Notes under the pieces: model-generated
What the model was told of the DNA's origin: nothing
What the model saw: only the letters and a program-made list of their open reading frames with translations
Database searches by the model: none
Source of the DNA: a virus
Strand: one strand, 5' to 3'
DNA: 62,081 nucleotides
Virus record (IMG/VR): IMGVR_UViG_3300007504_000734
Span: 1 to 62,081 of that record
Shown here: positions 1 through 7,858 of the stretch, one piece after another
Layout: each line of letters opens with the position of its first letter
How positions within the stretch are numbered: the stretch's first letter is position 1
Made by a program: the position numbers and the translations under genes

Positions 1-108
1 CTGAATCGCAGCATAGTGTTGAGTAGCATCGACCCATGTCTGTCTCATGCTACCCGCAATGTTACGATAGATGATATGGTATCGCTTGTTAGTGGCTTTC
101 AATTTCAT
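1..108 (-). CDS. hypothetical protein, 3' part cut by window edge
   Basis: An open frame starts at the ATG ending at 108 and runs off the left edge, giving 36 visible residues (starts MKLKATNKRYHIIYRN). The ATG overlaps the TAA of the upstream gene (TAATG), a coupling seen many times in this window, which supports it as real. Basic and aromatic-rich; no family recognised. Confidence 0.6.
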   Translation of the reverse strand, partial: MKLKATNKRYHIIYRNIAGSMRQTWVDATQHYAAIQ

Positions 109-416
109 TATACGGCTCCCTGGACAACACGGTCCCAGTAGGTGTCATGTAAAACATTCTCACGGAGTCCACGCTCGAGCATCTCGTCCTCGTCCATGTC
201 CAACTCATATCGGACTACCTCATAACGGGGCTCTTCCCCACCGTTTAAGTCACGGTCGAAGCGGGCCATCCGTTCAGCGTGGGTAGCGCCGGCATCGCAG
301 TCAATAATACGAAAGTATGACTGGCTACTGTGGATGTCTTTAAAATCCACAAGGTAGAAGTAGTAACCTTTGGGGTGGTCCTCTGTGGACTGGTTGAACG
401 TGTTGAGAGTTTTCAT
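108..416 (-). CDS. hypothetical protein, 102 aa
   Basis: Complete reading frame preceded by AGGGAAACAG, a plausible ribosome site. The protein is acidic towards the C-terminus (YELDMDEDEMLERG) with an aromatic stretch near residues 18-38. I recognise no family. Its codon use is slightly more G+C-rich than its neighbours. It is followed with a 1-base overlap by the partial gene at the window edge. Confidence 0.7.
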   Translation of the reverse strand: MKTLNTFNQSTEDHPKGYYFYLVDFKDIHSSQSYFRIIDCDAGATHAERMARFDRDLNGGEEPRYEVVRYELDMDEDEMLERGLRENVLHDTYWDRVVQGAV

Positions 417-603
417 CTGTTTCCCTGTTTCTTTAACCTATATATACATTATATAGGATTATGGGAAAAATGTCACGAAGAAAGTGTATCTAAGTGCTTG
501 AAAAATAAGGGGAATTAAAAAAGTTGAAATTTTGAGAAAATCCTTTAAAATCAAGCATTTAAAAAGTCAATGATTTCAATGACTTAGGGAAAATGGGGGA
601 TTT

Positions 604-1062
604 TTACCCAGAAACGGCTTTTTCAACTGCATCATCTATGTCTTTAGGACGATCTTTTAGTTTTTGAAAGATATTCTTTTTCTTTGCGGCTAGTGGCGTT
701 TCTTCGTCATCTTTGCCTGTTAGTTTTTTATAACCAGCATATCCAGCACCTGCAAGCGCCGCAAGACTCCGAGCGGCGCCCGCGGCGTCCACGCGGGCAA
801 GCGCCGCAAGACCCGCCACTAGTGGCCAGCCTTCGTATAATGAGCCTTCTTGAATTTGACGCCTAATAGTAGCAGGGTCTTTGCCTGCCAATAACATGCC
901 TTCTTTGCCTTTCATATCTAAAGCATTGTCAGTAGGCTTCCACTTTTTAGTTGGTTTTTTGTTATTGTGTGCTACGTGCGGATTAGCAACGGTAGCGATA
1001 TTACCACTACTAGTGGCTTCTGGTGTTGCGGCTTCAAAGATTTCAAATTCTTTAAGTCTCAT
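604..1062 (-). CDS. putative internal head protein with capsid-targeting-like N-terminus
   Basis: 152 aa. The N-terminus MRLKEFEIFE|A matches the pattern shared by other small virion-type proteins in this window: M-[KR]-hydrophobic, acidic residues, then (L/I)-x-E near residue 10. That resembles the T4 capsid-targeting sequence removed by the prohead protease (established for T4 internal proteins; inferred here). The middle (about residues 82-112) is an Ala/Gly-rich segment encoded by an oddly G+C-rich patch with a direct repeat; the C-terminus is basic. A TATAAATA octamer lies 5 bases upstream of the ATG. Function unknown. Confidence 0.65.
   Translation of the reverse strand: MRLKEFEIFEAATPEATSSGNIATVANPHVAHNNKKPTKKWKPTDNALDMKGKEGMLLAGKDPATIRRQIQEGSLYEGWPLVAGLAALARVDAAGAARSLAALAGAGYAGYKKLTGKDDEETPLAAKKKNIFQKLKDRPKDIDDAVEKAVSG
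752..812. repeat. G+C-rich direct repeat plus inverted repeat inside a CDS
   Basis: The 16-mer GCAAGCGCCGCAAGAC occurs at 752-767 and again at 797-812. Between them GCCCGCG (778-784) and CGCGGGC (792-798) form a perfect inverted repeat around a 7-base loop. This block stands out sharply against A+T-rich surroundings and encodes the Ala-rich segment of the 604-1062 protein in frame. Confidence 0.8.
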
Positions 1063-1067
1063 ACTAT

Positions 1068-1075
1068 TATTTATA
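1068..1075 (-). promoter_or_regulatory. late-promoter-like octamer TATAAATA
   Basis: Exact TATAAATA (minus strand) ending 5 bases before the ATG at 1062. Same octamer and spacing as upstream of the genes starting at 42761, 48928 and 52991. Confidence 0.6.
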
Positions 1076-1077
1076 CT

Positions 1078-1416
1078 TTATAGGCGTTTATATAACCACT
1101 GTGAAATAGGAATATACGGATAGTCGTCCCAATCTGAGTACGGTGCGTCCTTTAGTTTCTCGTCTTTAGTTTCTTTTTTATCGTGTGTTTCTTTGTCTTT
1201 TTGTTGAGGAATATGTTGAGAATTACTAATCATTTCCCATTCCTCTTCTGTGTAAGGCATATGTGCTACTTCTTTTTTCTCTTGTGCCTCTGTACTTAAA
1301 TCACGAGTAAACCCACACTTTTTACAAACATAAATGCGATGGTCTATGATGTAACTACTATTTCCCTCACATTGCGAACATTGTATAAGTGTAGATTTTT
1401 TTTCGTTTTTAGCCAT
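1078..1416 (-). CDS. small zinc-ribbon protein
   Basis: 112 aa. Two CxxC pairs, CSQC near residues 13-16 and CKKC near residues 31-34, form a typical zinc ribbon. The rest is a charged Lys/Glu-rich linker ending in an aromatic tail (PYIPISQWLYKRL). Overlaps the end of the AdoMet decarboxylase gene by 8 bases, so the two are probably co-translated. Could bind RNA, DNA or a polymerase subunit; the sequence does not say which. Confidence 0.7.
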   Translation of the reverse strand: MAKNEKKSTLIQCSQCEGNSSYIIDHRIYVCKKCGFTRDLSTEAQEKKEVAHMPYTEEEWEMISNSQHIPQQKDKETHDKKETKDEKLKDAPYSDWDDYPYIPISQWLYKRL

Positions 1417-1846
1417 TGTTTAAGACATGATGGTCAGGTAACTCATCTTGTGAGTCGCTCCACTTTCCAACATGTTCCGTTTTAAACTCATGCTCTCTGT
1501 CTAAATATTTCCATTCAAGTTTTACTAAACCGAATTCTTGCAATTTCTCAAAAACTTGAATAGGTTTAAATGGCCCGCAAGTATAAACATCTAATTGAAG
1601 CAATGCTGGGTTTGGTTCGTCCCAAATATGCATTGCAATATGGCTTGTTTCAATGATTGAAACAACTGTGATGCCTGCGTTTCCTTCTACTTTCACATAC
1701 TCACAATGTGGACCTGAAAGTAATTTCATATCGATAGTTTTAATTAAATCTATCATCCATTGTTTTGTTTTTTCTACATCGTTCTCATCAGGAGGATTTG
1801 ATACTTCCGCTCTAATGATTAAATGTTTATGAATTGGCAATGCCAT
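1409..1846 (-). CDS. speD: S-adenosylmethionine decarboxylase proenzyme (SpeD/SpeH type)
   Basis: 145 aa. Makes decarboxylated AdoMet, the aminopropyl donor for spermidine. The family self-cleaves before a Ser that becomes the pyruvoyl cofactor. Here that Ser is S68 in IETSHIAMHIW, with H73 and C90 (VYTCG) matching the catalytic His and Cys of the short prokaryotic class. The residue before the cleavage Ser is Thr rather than the more usual Glu, and the Ser-to-Cys spacing is about two residues longer than in the Thermotoga enzyme as I recall it. Length suits the short class. Spermidine could help condense virion DNA or support translation. An amidinotransferase lies two genes downstream. Confidence 0.85.
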   Translation of the reverse strand: MALPIHKHLIIRAEVSNPPDENDVEKTKQWMIDLIKTIDMKLLSGPHCEYVKVEGNAGITVVSIIETSHIAMHIWDEPNPALLQLDVYTCGPFKPIQVFEKLQEFGLVKLEWKYLDREHEFKTEHVGKWSDSQDELPDHHVLNNG

Positions 1847-1857
1847 TATAATAATTC

Positions 1858-2049
1858 CTATATTTTTGCTAATATTGCAATTAATAAGATAATAATTAAA
1901 AACAACTCAGCCGCTAGAATAGTATGATACCAAACCCAACGTGCTTTGTATACTTTCTTTTTGTTAAACGTTTCTTTAATTTCAGTAACAAAGCTAGTGT
2001 CTTTGGCTGGTTCTTTTTTGTTATTATCTTTTGCAAAAAATTGCTTCAT
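1858..2049 (-). CDS. small single-pass membrane protein
   Basis: 63 aa. A soluble basic N-terminal half (KDNNKKEPAKD, FNKKKVYKARW) is followed by one C-terminal membrane segment of about 20 residues (TILAAELFLIIILLIAILAKI). An N-in tail-anchored topology is likely. TATAAATA lies 6 bases before the ATG. No family recognised. Confidence 0.65.
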   Translation of the reverse strand: MKQFFAKDNNKKEPAKDTSFVTEIKETFNKKKVYKARWVWYHTILAAELFLIIILLIAILAKI

Positions 2050-2055
2050 ATATGG

Positions 2056-2063
2056 TATTTATA
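2056..2063 (-). promoter_or_regulatory. late-promoter-like octamer TATAAATA
   Basis: Exact TATAAATA on the minus strand, 6 bases before the ATG at 2049. Confidence 0.55.
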
Positions 2064-2079
2064 TAAAACAGTTTTTAGG

Positions 2080-3117
2080 TTAAGAATAGTCTTCTAATTC
2101 ACCGTTACGTTCTATTTCATTTGTAGCACAATGAACACCTGTATCCCAAAAGGTTGTTGCTTTCATGTCTACTGGAACACACGTTATGCCTTTTTTCTCT
2201 AATTTGTCGAATAAAGTAGGATATGTTCCTGTAAACAAAATTGTTTTTTCGTTAATACTTAAACTATTTAAATTAAAATAAGTTTCTTCTGTACATGTCT
2301 CTAAAAACTTATAAAACCATTGAGCAATTATTGGGTGGAATTTTTTATGGCGATGTTCATTCACTTTATGCCATGCTTCTTTTACATCGCCGAAGCCTTC
2401 TACATGAATCCTTTCCCATTTTGCAAAAAACGTAGGTAAACATTCAGAAGGTAAACTTGTTATTAATAGTCCTGGTCGAACAAGGAATAGTTGAGAATCT
2501 ATATGGCCATCTGTATCTAATAAATGAAACTTTGCTTTAGGATTAATAGATTTAATCCACTCCATATATAATTGCTTACCTAACTCATTACCCTCATTAG
2601 CAGAATCTTTAGATAATATGATATCATTGCCACATTTTAGTGAAAGTGTGGGTTCATATAAGGGTCTGCCTAAATCTATTTCTGGATCAAACTTATCATA
2701 GTCACCATCAAAAAATATATCATTAGTAGGTAATTCATATATATTATCAAAACTATATTGATTTAGAACATGATCACATGAATTTATACTAAAGCGGTCC
2801 CAGTCCATTGCATAATTTCCTTTATAAAGACTGTTTCCATATATAGTATACATATCTCTAACAGCTAACGGCGGTGTAGTAATTGATGTGCCGTTGTGAA
2901 ATGGATAATCTTGCACACTTCGATGTGTTTGAATATCATAACTAATGAGTACTTTTTCTAACTCATCTAACTCTTGTCTTGACTTGTTGATTATTTCAGT
3001 AAAATACTTTTCATATCTGTTTTTTAATTTTGTATAAGGAATAATACTTTCAGGATTTGGCAATGTGCCAATGATACAAGATTTTAATGGATTAAATTCC
3101 GCCCAAACACTCATCAA
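2080..3117 (-). CDS. amidinotransferase-like protein (GATM / StrB superfamily)
   Basis: 345 aa. The family moves an amidino group from arginine to an amine through a covalent Cys intermediate. Visible family signatures are the start SVWAEFNPLKSCIIGT, a central TDGHIDSQLFLVRPG segment (the DxHxD-like catalytic region), and FWDTGVHCAT near the C-terminus holding the predicted nucleophile Cys. Length fits the family (about 350-380). A second, clearly different member lies at 43914-45002. Acceptor is unknown: glycine, a polyamine or an aminated sugar are possible. Two ATGs (3117, 3114) are adjacent. Confidence 0.8.
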   Translation of the reverse strand: MMSVWAEFNPLKSCIIGTLPNPESIIPYTKLKNRYEKYFTEIINKSRQELDELEKVLISYDIQTHRSVQDYPFHNGTSITTPPLAVRDMYTIYGNSLYKGNYAMDWDRFSINSCDHVLNQYSFDNIYELPTNDIFFDGDYDKFDPEIDLGRPLYEPTLSLKCGNDIILSKDSANEGNELGKQLYMEWIKSINPKAKFHLLDTDGHIDSQLFLVRPGLLITSLPSECLPTFFAKWERIHVEGFGDVKEAWHKVNEHRHKKFHPIIAQWFYKFLETCTEETYFNLNSLSINEKTILFTGTYPTLFDKLEKKGITCVPVDMKATTFWDTGVHCATNEIERNGELEDYS

Positions 3118-3130
3118 ATTTCCTAAATCT

Positions 3131-3559
3131 TTAATATATAAAAATAGATATTATAGTATAAAATACTATAAACAACATTACATAATTCAATAAACGACTT
3201 GATGAGTGTCGCTTTTGAGGATGTAGAAGACCTTGTCTTTCTTCCCACGTTGTGTTTGCTTCTAATACTTGTGTAAAGTGTTCTACTTTAAGTCTACCTT
3301 CTAATATAAATTTACCAATTGCTTCTTGCAACTCTATACGCACAGGAAAAGGAAGTTGCAACTTATTAGTTGGCATTAGTGAAAAATTACGTGACCACTT
3401 ATCCCAAGGATCACCTTGTACACCTACTTGACTGTGTGCATACATATAGGTTTGTTCGTCAGTATAATTTTGGACACTACTAACAACATTAATAAGTTGG
3501 CAATCTGTTAAACCTTGTACTATGACTTCTTGAGCATTGTCTGAGTATGTTGTTTTCAA
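3131..3559 (-). CDS. hypothetical protein with C-terminal membrane anchor
   Basis: 142 aa. Soluble domain of about 120 residues, then a single hydrophobic helix (YVMLFIVFYTIISIFIY) at the extreme C-terminus, giving a tail-anchored layout. Overlaps the upstream gene by 4 bases. No family recognised. Confidence 0.65.
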   Translation of the reverse strand: MKTTYSDNAQEVIVQGLTDCQLINVVSSVQNYTDEQTYMYAHSQVGVQGDPWDKWSRNFSLMPTNKLQLPFPVRIELQEAIGKFILEGRLKVEHFTQVLEANTTWEERQGLLHPQKRHSSSRLLNYVMLFIVFYTIISIFIY

Positions 3560-3957
3560 TGGAATGCACCTTTAATTTTAAGTTCTTCAAGTTTTTCAGC
3601 GAACATTTCTTTATCTTCTATACTCATATCTTCCATGAGTTGCTTTTCTGTCATAAACTTTTTTATTACTTTGGTTCTTTCAGTGTTTTCATCAAAAGTT
3701 ATTTCTGCTTCACCAAAGTCTAACTCTTCCTTAGGAATACGTGGCATTATTTTTAAGAACAAAATATATAACTGCAAATAAGTTTTGGCATAGACATAAG
3801 ATTGCTTCATAGCCTGCTCTTCAATTGAGTCATCAGGATTTATTTTCATATCTTCTTTGTTGCCGGGGTTTTCATGTAACCAATCTTCAAACACCTCTGC
3901 TACATCTGCATAGAGGTCAAGTTCTTCAGCAGTTATTTTAATTTTATCACCCATCAT
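3556..3957 (-). CDS. hypothetical acidic helical protein
   Basis: 133 aa, rich in Glu, Lys and Met, mostly helical in appearance. Two ATGs are in tandem; the second (ending 3954) sits 5 bases after GGTAAATA, the usual spacing for the late-type motif here, so it may be the real start. No family recognised. Confidence 0.65.
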   Translation of the reverse strand: MMGDKIKITAEELDLYADVAEVFEDWLHENPGNKEDMKINPDDSIEEQAMKQSYVYAKTYLQLYILFLKIMPRIPKEELDFGEAEITFDENTERTKVIKKFMTEKQLMEDMSIEDKEMFAEKLEELKIKGAFH

Positions 3958-3970
3958 AGTATTTACCCTT

Positions 3971-4588
3971 TTATTCCCATGGCGTGATTATATCAAAGTC
4001 CAGTGACTTACCATCCGTGCTCATGTCTTGATTATCGATATATTCGCCATCGTAGTATATACCAGTGACGAGAATATCATCGTTAATTTCACATATATCA
4101 AAGTTAACTTTTGATGGATCAAACTTGCCTTCAATATCAATAGTGCCTTCGTAGAATGTACCTTTCTCAGTATGGATACCAGCAAGTGTATATTCTTTAG
4201 GCTTTGGCATGATTTCTTCTTCTTGTAGCATGTTTCCTTCTTCATCATAGTCTTCTACAAATTCGACAAGGCCCCCGTAATAGATATTGTCTAGTTCTTT
4301 GGCTTCCCAACCAATGCCATCCATTTCAACAATCTCAAGTTGGGCATGATCTCGAGACACGCCATATTCATGGCCGCGGTCATCATGCTCATACCAATTG
4401 CTTAATGTTGCGTATTTTGGAATTTTGATGTCAGGGTTTTCTTCAGCAAACCAGTCCGGACTACCTACATACTCGTAAAAGTAATCACTCATTTCGTCTG
4501 ATTGCCAAAACTCGGCGCACTTTTTAGTAATTTTACCAAGTACCACTTCGCCGCCGTAACCGGTTAATATAAATTTAATGTGTGCCAT
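3971..4588 (-). CDS. hypothetical protein, 205 aa
   Basis: Acidic, Tyr/Asp-rich protein (MAHIKFILTGYGGEVVLG at the start). Alternating hydrophobic and polar residues in the C-terminal half suggest beta structure. It has its own sigma70-type promoter (4624-4652) and a ribosome site (AAAGGAAATT), so it looks separately expressed, probably early. No family recognised. Confidence 0.75.
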   Translation of the reverse strand: MAHIKFILTGYGGEVVLGKITKKCAEFWQSDEMSDYFYEYVGSPDWFAEENPDIKIPKYATLSNWYEHDDRGHEYGVSRDHAQLEIVEMDGIGWEAKELDNIYYGGLVEFVEDYDEEGNMLQEEEIMPKPKEYTLAGIHTEKGTFYEGTIDIEGKFDPSKVNFDICEINDDILVTGIYYDGEYIDNQDMSTDGKSLDFDIITPWE

Positions 4589-4623
4589 AACTAATTTCCT
4601 TTAAGGTGATTAAAAGTACTATT

Positions 4624-4652
4624 AGTATAACATTATTTTGAGATCACGTCAA
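4624..4652 (-). promoter_or_regulatory. sigma70-type promoter
   Basis: Minus strand: TTGACG (4647-4652), exactly 17 bases, TATACT (4624-4629). Positioned for the gene starting at 4588. Confidence 0.75.
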
Positions 4653-4677
4653 GATTAACGAGATTTTTTAAGAAGGG

Positions 4678-5001
4678 TTATTTTTCGCTTGGTTTGTGGG
4701 TCTTATAAGAATTTTCGTCTTTCACCAACGCCAAAATTAATTGATATTTTTCCCAGGCTTCTTGTAATGCTGGGTGTTTATCACGCAATCGTTGTTCATC
4801 AAAGTGTTGTTTACCTATATTCAATAAATCATCGTGAGATAGCCAACGTCCATGCTCTTTTGTTATTGGTGGTTCGTCGTCTGTTGGGACAAGTACTTCA
4901 GTAGTAGATCCCATGGGCACTCTTCTGGTGATAGTTCTCCCATTATCGGGAGTTTCATAGATATATTTTTCTTGTGTTTCTGATCGACGAAAGAGTGCCA
5001 C
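4678..5001 (-). CDS. hypothetical protein, GTG start
   Basis: About 107 aa. The first in-frame non-ATG start is a TTG at 5016 without a clear ribosome site. A GTG at 5001, preceded by TAGGGCTCCAT, gives a more natural N-terminus (MALFRRSETQEKY) and is preferred. The protein is charged and soluble, Pro/Asp-rich in the middle, helical at the C-terminus. Lies 20 bases downstream of the outer-membrane-type gene. No family recognised. Confidence 0.6.
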   Translation of the reverse strand: MALFRRSETQEKYIYETPDNGRTITRRVPMGSTTEVLVPTDDEPPITKEHGRWLSHDDLLNIGKQHFDEQRLRDKHPALQEAWEKYQLILALVKDENSYKTHKPSEK

Positions 5002-5022
5002 ATGGAGCCCTACCAATTCTAA

Positions 5023-5619
5023 TTAGAATGAGACGTTTACATTAACGCCTGCTACAGACTCACTAGTTTCCCAATCACTGTCTAATGGCATTTCCCAGTA
5101 AGGTCTAATAGCAAAAGTTGGGGTCATAGCAATACTCCAGCCTACGCCTATAGTGGATCCTAGGAATGCGTCGGCCTCTTCCCAATCCCACCATAATCTT
5201 CCATATGCATCAATATCATATAAAGCAATGCGGGCCAAAACATCTGTATCCAATGCACTTTCATCAATGTTCCAATTTACTCTTGGAACAATGTTTAAAA
5301 TACTTAATTGCATACCTAAACCAGCACCAACTACATAATCTTTATCATCCGCATATTCGGCCCATGAACTCGCACTTAACGTGCCATTACCAATTCCGGC
5401 CGTAACTGAAAAACCAATATCAGTGTCACTATCAGAATAAGCAGAAAGCCTGTCATTACCGATTCTAAATTCATCCTTATCTGAATAGTTAGCACCTGAT
5501 TGGTCATAACTAACAAACCAGTCTGTTGCGCTAATACGAACGCTACTTTTTGATTCGGCTGCATTTGCTGTACTAAATGCAAAAAACGTTGCCATAATGG
5601 CGTACATCATATTTCTCAT
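5023..5619 (-). CDS. outer-membrane beta-barrel-like protein with signal peptide
   Basis: 198 aa. A clear Sec signal peptide (MRNMMYAIMATFFAFSTANA|AES) with an Ala-x-Ala cleavage site is followed by alternating amphipathic strands rich in Gly, Ser, Asp, Tyr and Trp. The chain ends in Phe after VNVNVSF, the classic C-terminal signature for outer-membrane barrel insertion. By length it would form a small (about 8-stranded) barrel. Strong ribosome site AAGGAGATATT. Possible roles are superinfection exclusion, masking of a receptor, or altered permeability of the infected cell (inference). Confidence 0.75.
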   Translation of the reverse strand: MRNMMYAIMATFFAFSTANAAESKSSVRISATDWFVSYDQSGANYSDKDEFRIGNDRLSAYSDSDTDIGFSVTAGIGNGTLSASSWAEYADDKDYVVGAGLGMQLSILNIVPRVNWNIDESALDTDVLARIALYDIDAYGRLWWDWEEADAFLGSTIGVGWSIAMTPTFAIRPYWEMPLDSDWETSESVAGVNVNVSF

Positions 5620-5710
5620 TAATATCTCCTTGTGTGAAATTTACATCTGGGCCTACTAATATATAGTCAAACATTAATATGTTAACCTAGAAACTGATTT
5701 AAGAAAAATA

Positions 5711-7780
5711 TTAACCAGTGCGTTTTGTGATCATTTCAGTGATATTAGCAGGGCACGGTGCGTAGTGACTAAACTCCATACTAAACTGACCACGGCCGCT
5801 CGTCATACCACGCAAGTCGCCAATATAGCCAAACATTTCACCAATTGGTGCTTCTGCCCAAATGCGTACCTTTTGTCCACTAACTTCTTGATTGCTAATC
5901 ATGCCGCGGCGTCTGTTAATGTCGCCAATAACGTCACCAACTTTATCCTCTGGAGCAATTACGTCAAGTTTCATGACAGGCTCTAGTAATTGTGGTCCTG
6001 CTTTAGGCATGGTTTGTCTAAAGCCACCTCGAGCTGCTAATTCAAACGCAATAGCACTTGAGTCAACTGCGTGTGAAGAACCGTCTGTTAATGTCACTTT
6101 AAAGTCTAACAACGGATAACCTGCTACAATGCCGTTATTAGCAGACTCTCTAAAACCTTTTTCAACAGCAGGCCAAAACTCTCTTGGCACATTACCACCG
6201 ACAACTTTTGATTCAAACTCAAAGCCGCCGCCTGATGGCAATGGCTCTATAGTATATTCAATATCACCAAACTGGCCAGAACCACCTGATTGCTTTTTAT
6301 GAACAAATTTGTCTTCCACTGTTTGTGTAATAGTTTCTCTGTATGCTACTTGTGGTTTACCAATACTTACTTCAATGCCATGGGTTCTTTTAAGAATGTC
6401 GCACTTAATGTCTAAGTGTAGTTCGCCCATACCCTTAAGAATAGTTTGCCCACTTTCTTGATCTGTTTCAACATGGAAGGACGGATCTTCAGCGACCATT
6501 TTACCAATAGCAGTTCCTAACTTATCCATGTCACCTTGTGTCTTTGGTTCAACAGCAATACTAATAACCGGGGCAGGGAATACCATTGGCTCTAGTACGG
6601 CGGGTTTATTTTTATCACACAGTGTATGACCTGTTTGTACAGTTTTCATACCAAGCAATGCAATAATATCGCCTGCTTGTGCAGAGTCCTTTTCTTCTCT
6701 ATTGTCGGCATGCATTTCTACAATACGGCCAACACGTTCGGACTTGCCTGTGCTACTGTTATAAATTGTATCACCTTTGTTAAGTTTGCCAGAGTAAATG
6801 CGTGTAAATGTCAATGCACCATACTTGTCGTCCATAATCTTAAACGCAAGTGCTCTTAGTGGTCTGTCATCATCAACAATAGCATGTTCACCTGTTTCAT
6901 TGCCTTCTAAGTCTACTTCTGGCTGTGGATCAACCTCAGTAGGATTAGGCAAATAATCAACCACGGCACTCAATACATTTTGTACGCCTTTATTTTTAAA
7001 TGAACTACCACAGAATGTTGGGAAGAAATCACAATTAATTGTACCCTTGCGAATACACTTTTTAAGATCTTCTTCGCTAATGCTGTCAGGATCCTCCATC
7101 CACTGCATCATTACATCGTCGTCTTGCTCTACAACTTGCTCTACCATTAGATCATAATATTCTTTGGCCTTGTCTGCCAAGTCTGCAGGAATGTCGCTAA
7201 TAGTGTAAGAAGTAGGATCTGCTGAATTTGACCAGGCCCATGCTTTTTGCGTAAGAATGTCTACAATGCCTACAAAATCATCTTCAGCACCAATTGGAAT
7301 AGCCATAATAACTGGTACTGCGTTTAAGCGATCTTTAATTTGCTCTACTACACGATAGAAATCTGCACCAACTCTATCCATTTTGTTAACGTAAATAACA
7401 CGGGCAACTTCACTGTCATTAGCATAACGCCAGTTTGTTTCGGATTGTGGTTCTACGCCTCCTACCGCGCAAAAAACACCAACGCCACCGTCTAATACTT
7501 TCAATGAGCGGTATACTTCAATTGTAAAGTCAACGTGTCCTGGTGTGTCAATAATGTTAAACTGGTGGTCATCCCAAAAGCATGTTGTAGCGGCTGACTG
7601 AATAGTAATACCGCGTTCCTGCTCTTGCTCCATAAAATCTGTAGTAGCGGCGCCGTCATGTACTTCGCCTATCTTATGGATTTTACCTGTTAGTTTTAAA
7701 ATGCGCTCTGTTGTTGTAGTTTTACCTGCATCAACGTGAGCGAAAATTCCTATGTTTCTATACTTTTGTAGATCTGACAT
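5711..7780 (-). CDS. fusA: translation elongation factor G
   Basis: 689 aa, close to full bacterial length (about 690-705). EF-G is the GTPase that translocates tRNA and mRNA on the ribosome. All G-motifs are intact: P-loop AHVDAGKT (residues 14-21), RGIT switch I (56-59), DTPGH (78-82) with the catalytic His, and NKMD (132-135). Domains II-V follow to the end, including the [12 protein letters not shown] segment of domain IV. The N-terminus ([15 protein letters not shown]) reminds me of the second EF-G (EF-G2/FusB) of gammaproteobacteria more than the primary FusA; this needs a tree. It has both a sigma70 promoter (7826-7854) and a TATAAATA octamer (7808-7815), with ribosome site GGAGCAATAAGA. 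Confidence 0.95.
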   Translation of the reverse strand: MSDLQKYRNIGIFAHVDAGKTTTTERILKLTGKIHKIGEVHDGAATTDFMEQEQERGITIQSAATTCFWDDHQFNIIDTPGHVDFTIEVYRSLKVLDGGVGVFCAVGGVEPQSETNWRYANDSEVARVIYVNKMDRVGADFYRVVEQIKDRLNAVPVIMAIPIGAEDDFVGIVDILTQKAWAWSNSADPTSYTISDIPADLADKAKEYYDLMVEQVVEQDDDVMMQWMEDPDSISEEDLKKCIRKGTINCDFFPTFCGSSFKNKGVQNVLSAVVDYLPNPTEVDPQPEVDLEGNETGEHAIVDDDRPLRALAFKIMDDKYGALTFTRIYSGKLNKGDTIYNSSTGKSERVGRIVEMHADNREEKDSAQAGDIIALLGMKTVQTGHTLCDKNKPAVLEPMVFPAPVISIAVEPKTQGDMDKLGTAIGKMVAEDPSFHVETDQESGQTILKGMGELHLDIKCDILKRTHGIEVSIGKPQVAYRETITQTVEDKFVHKKQSGGSGQFGDIEYTIEPLPSGGGFEFESKVVGGNVPREFWPAVEKGFRESANNGIVAGYPLLDFKVTLTDGSSHAVDSSAIAFELAARGGFRQTMPKAGPQLLEPVMKLDVIAPEDKVGDVIGDINRRRGMISNQEVSGQKVRIWAEAPIGEMFGYIGDLRGMTSGRGQFSMEFSHYAPCPANITEMITKRTG

Positions 7781-7807
7781 TCTTATTGCTCCAGCAAAAA
7801 TTTCTTA

Positions 7808-7815
7808 TATTTATA
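7808..7815 (-). promoter_or_regulatory. late-promoter-like octamer TATAAATA
   Basis: Exact TATAAATA on the minus strand, 27 bases before the EF-G ATG and inside the region transcribed from the sigma70 promoter. Confidence 0.45.
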
Positions 7816-7825
7816 AGCAATAAGT

Positions 7826-7854
7826 ATTGTACACTATTATTATGGTAATGTCAA
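7826..7854 (-). promoter_or_regulatory. sigma70-type promoter of the EF-G gene
   Basis: Minus strand: TTGACA (7849-7854), exactly 17 bases, TACAAT (7826-7831). Leaves a leader of about 40 bases before the EF-G ATG. Confidence 0.85.
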
Positions 7855-7858
7855 ATAA

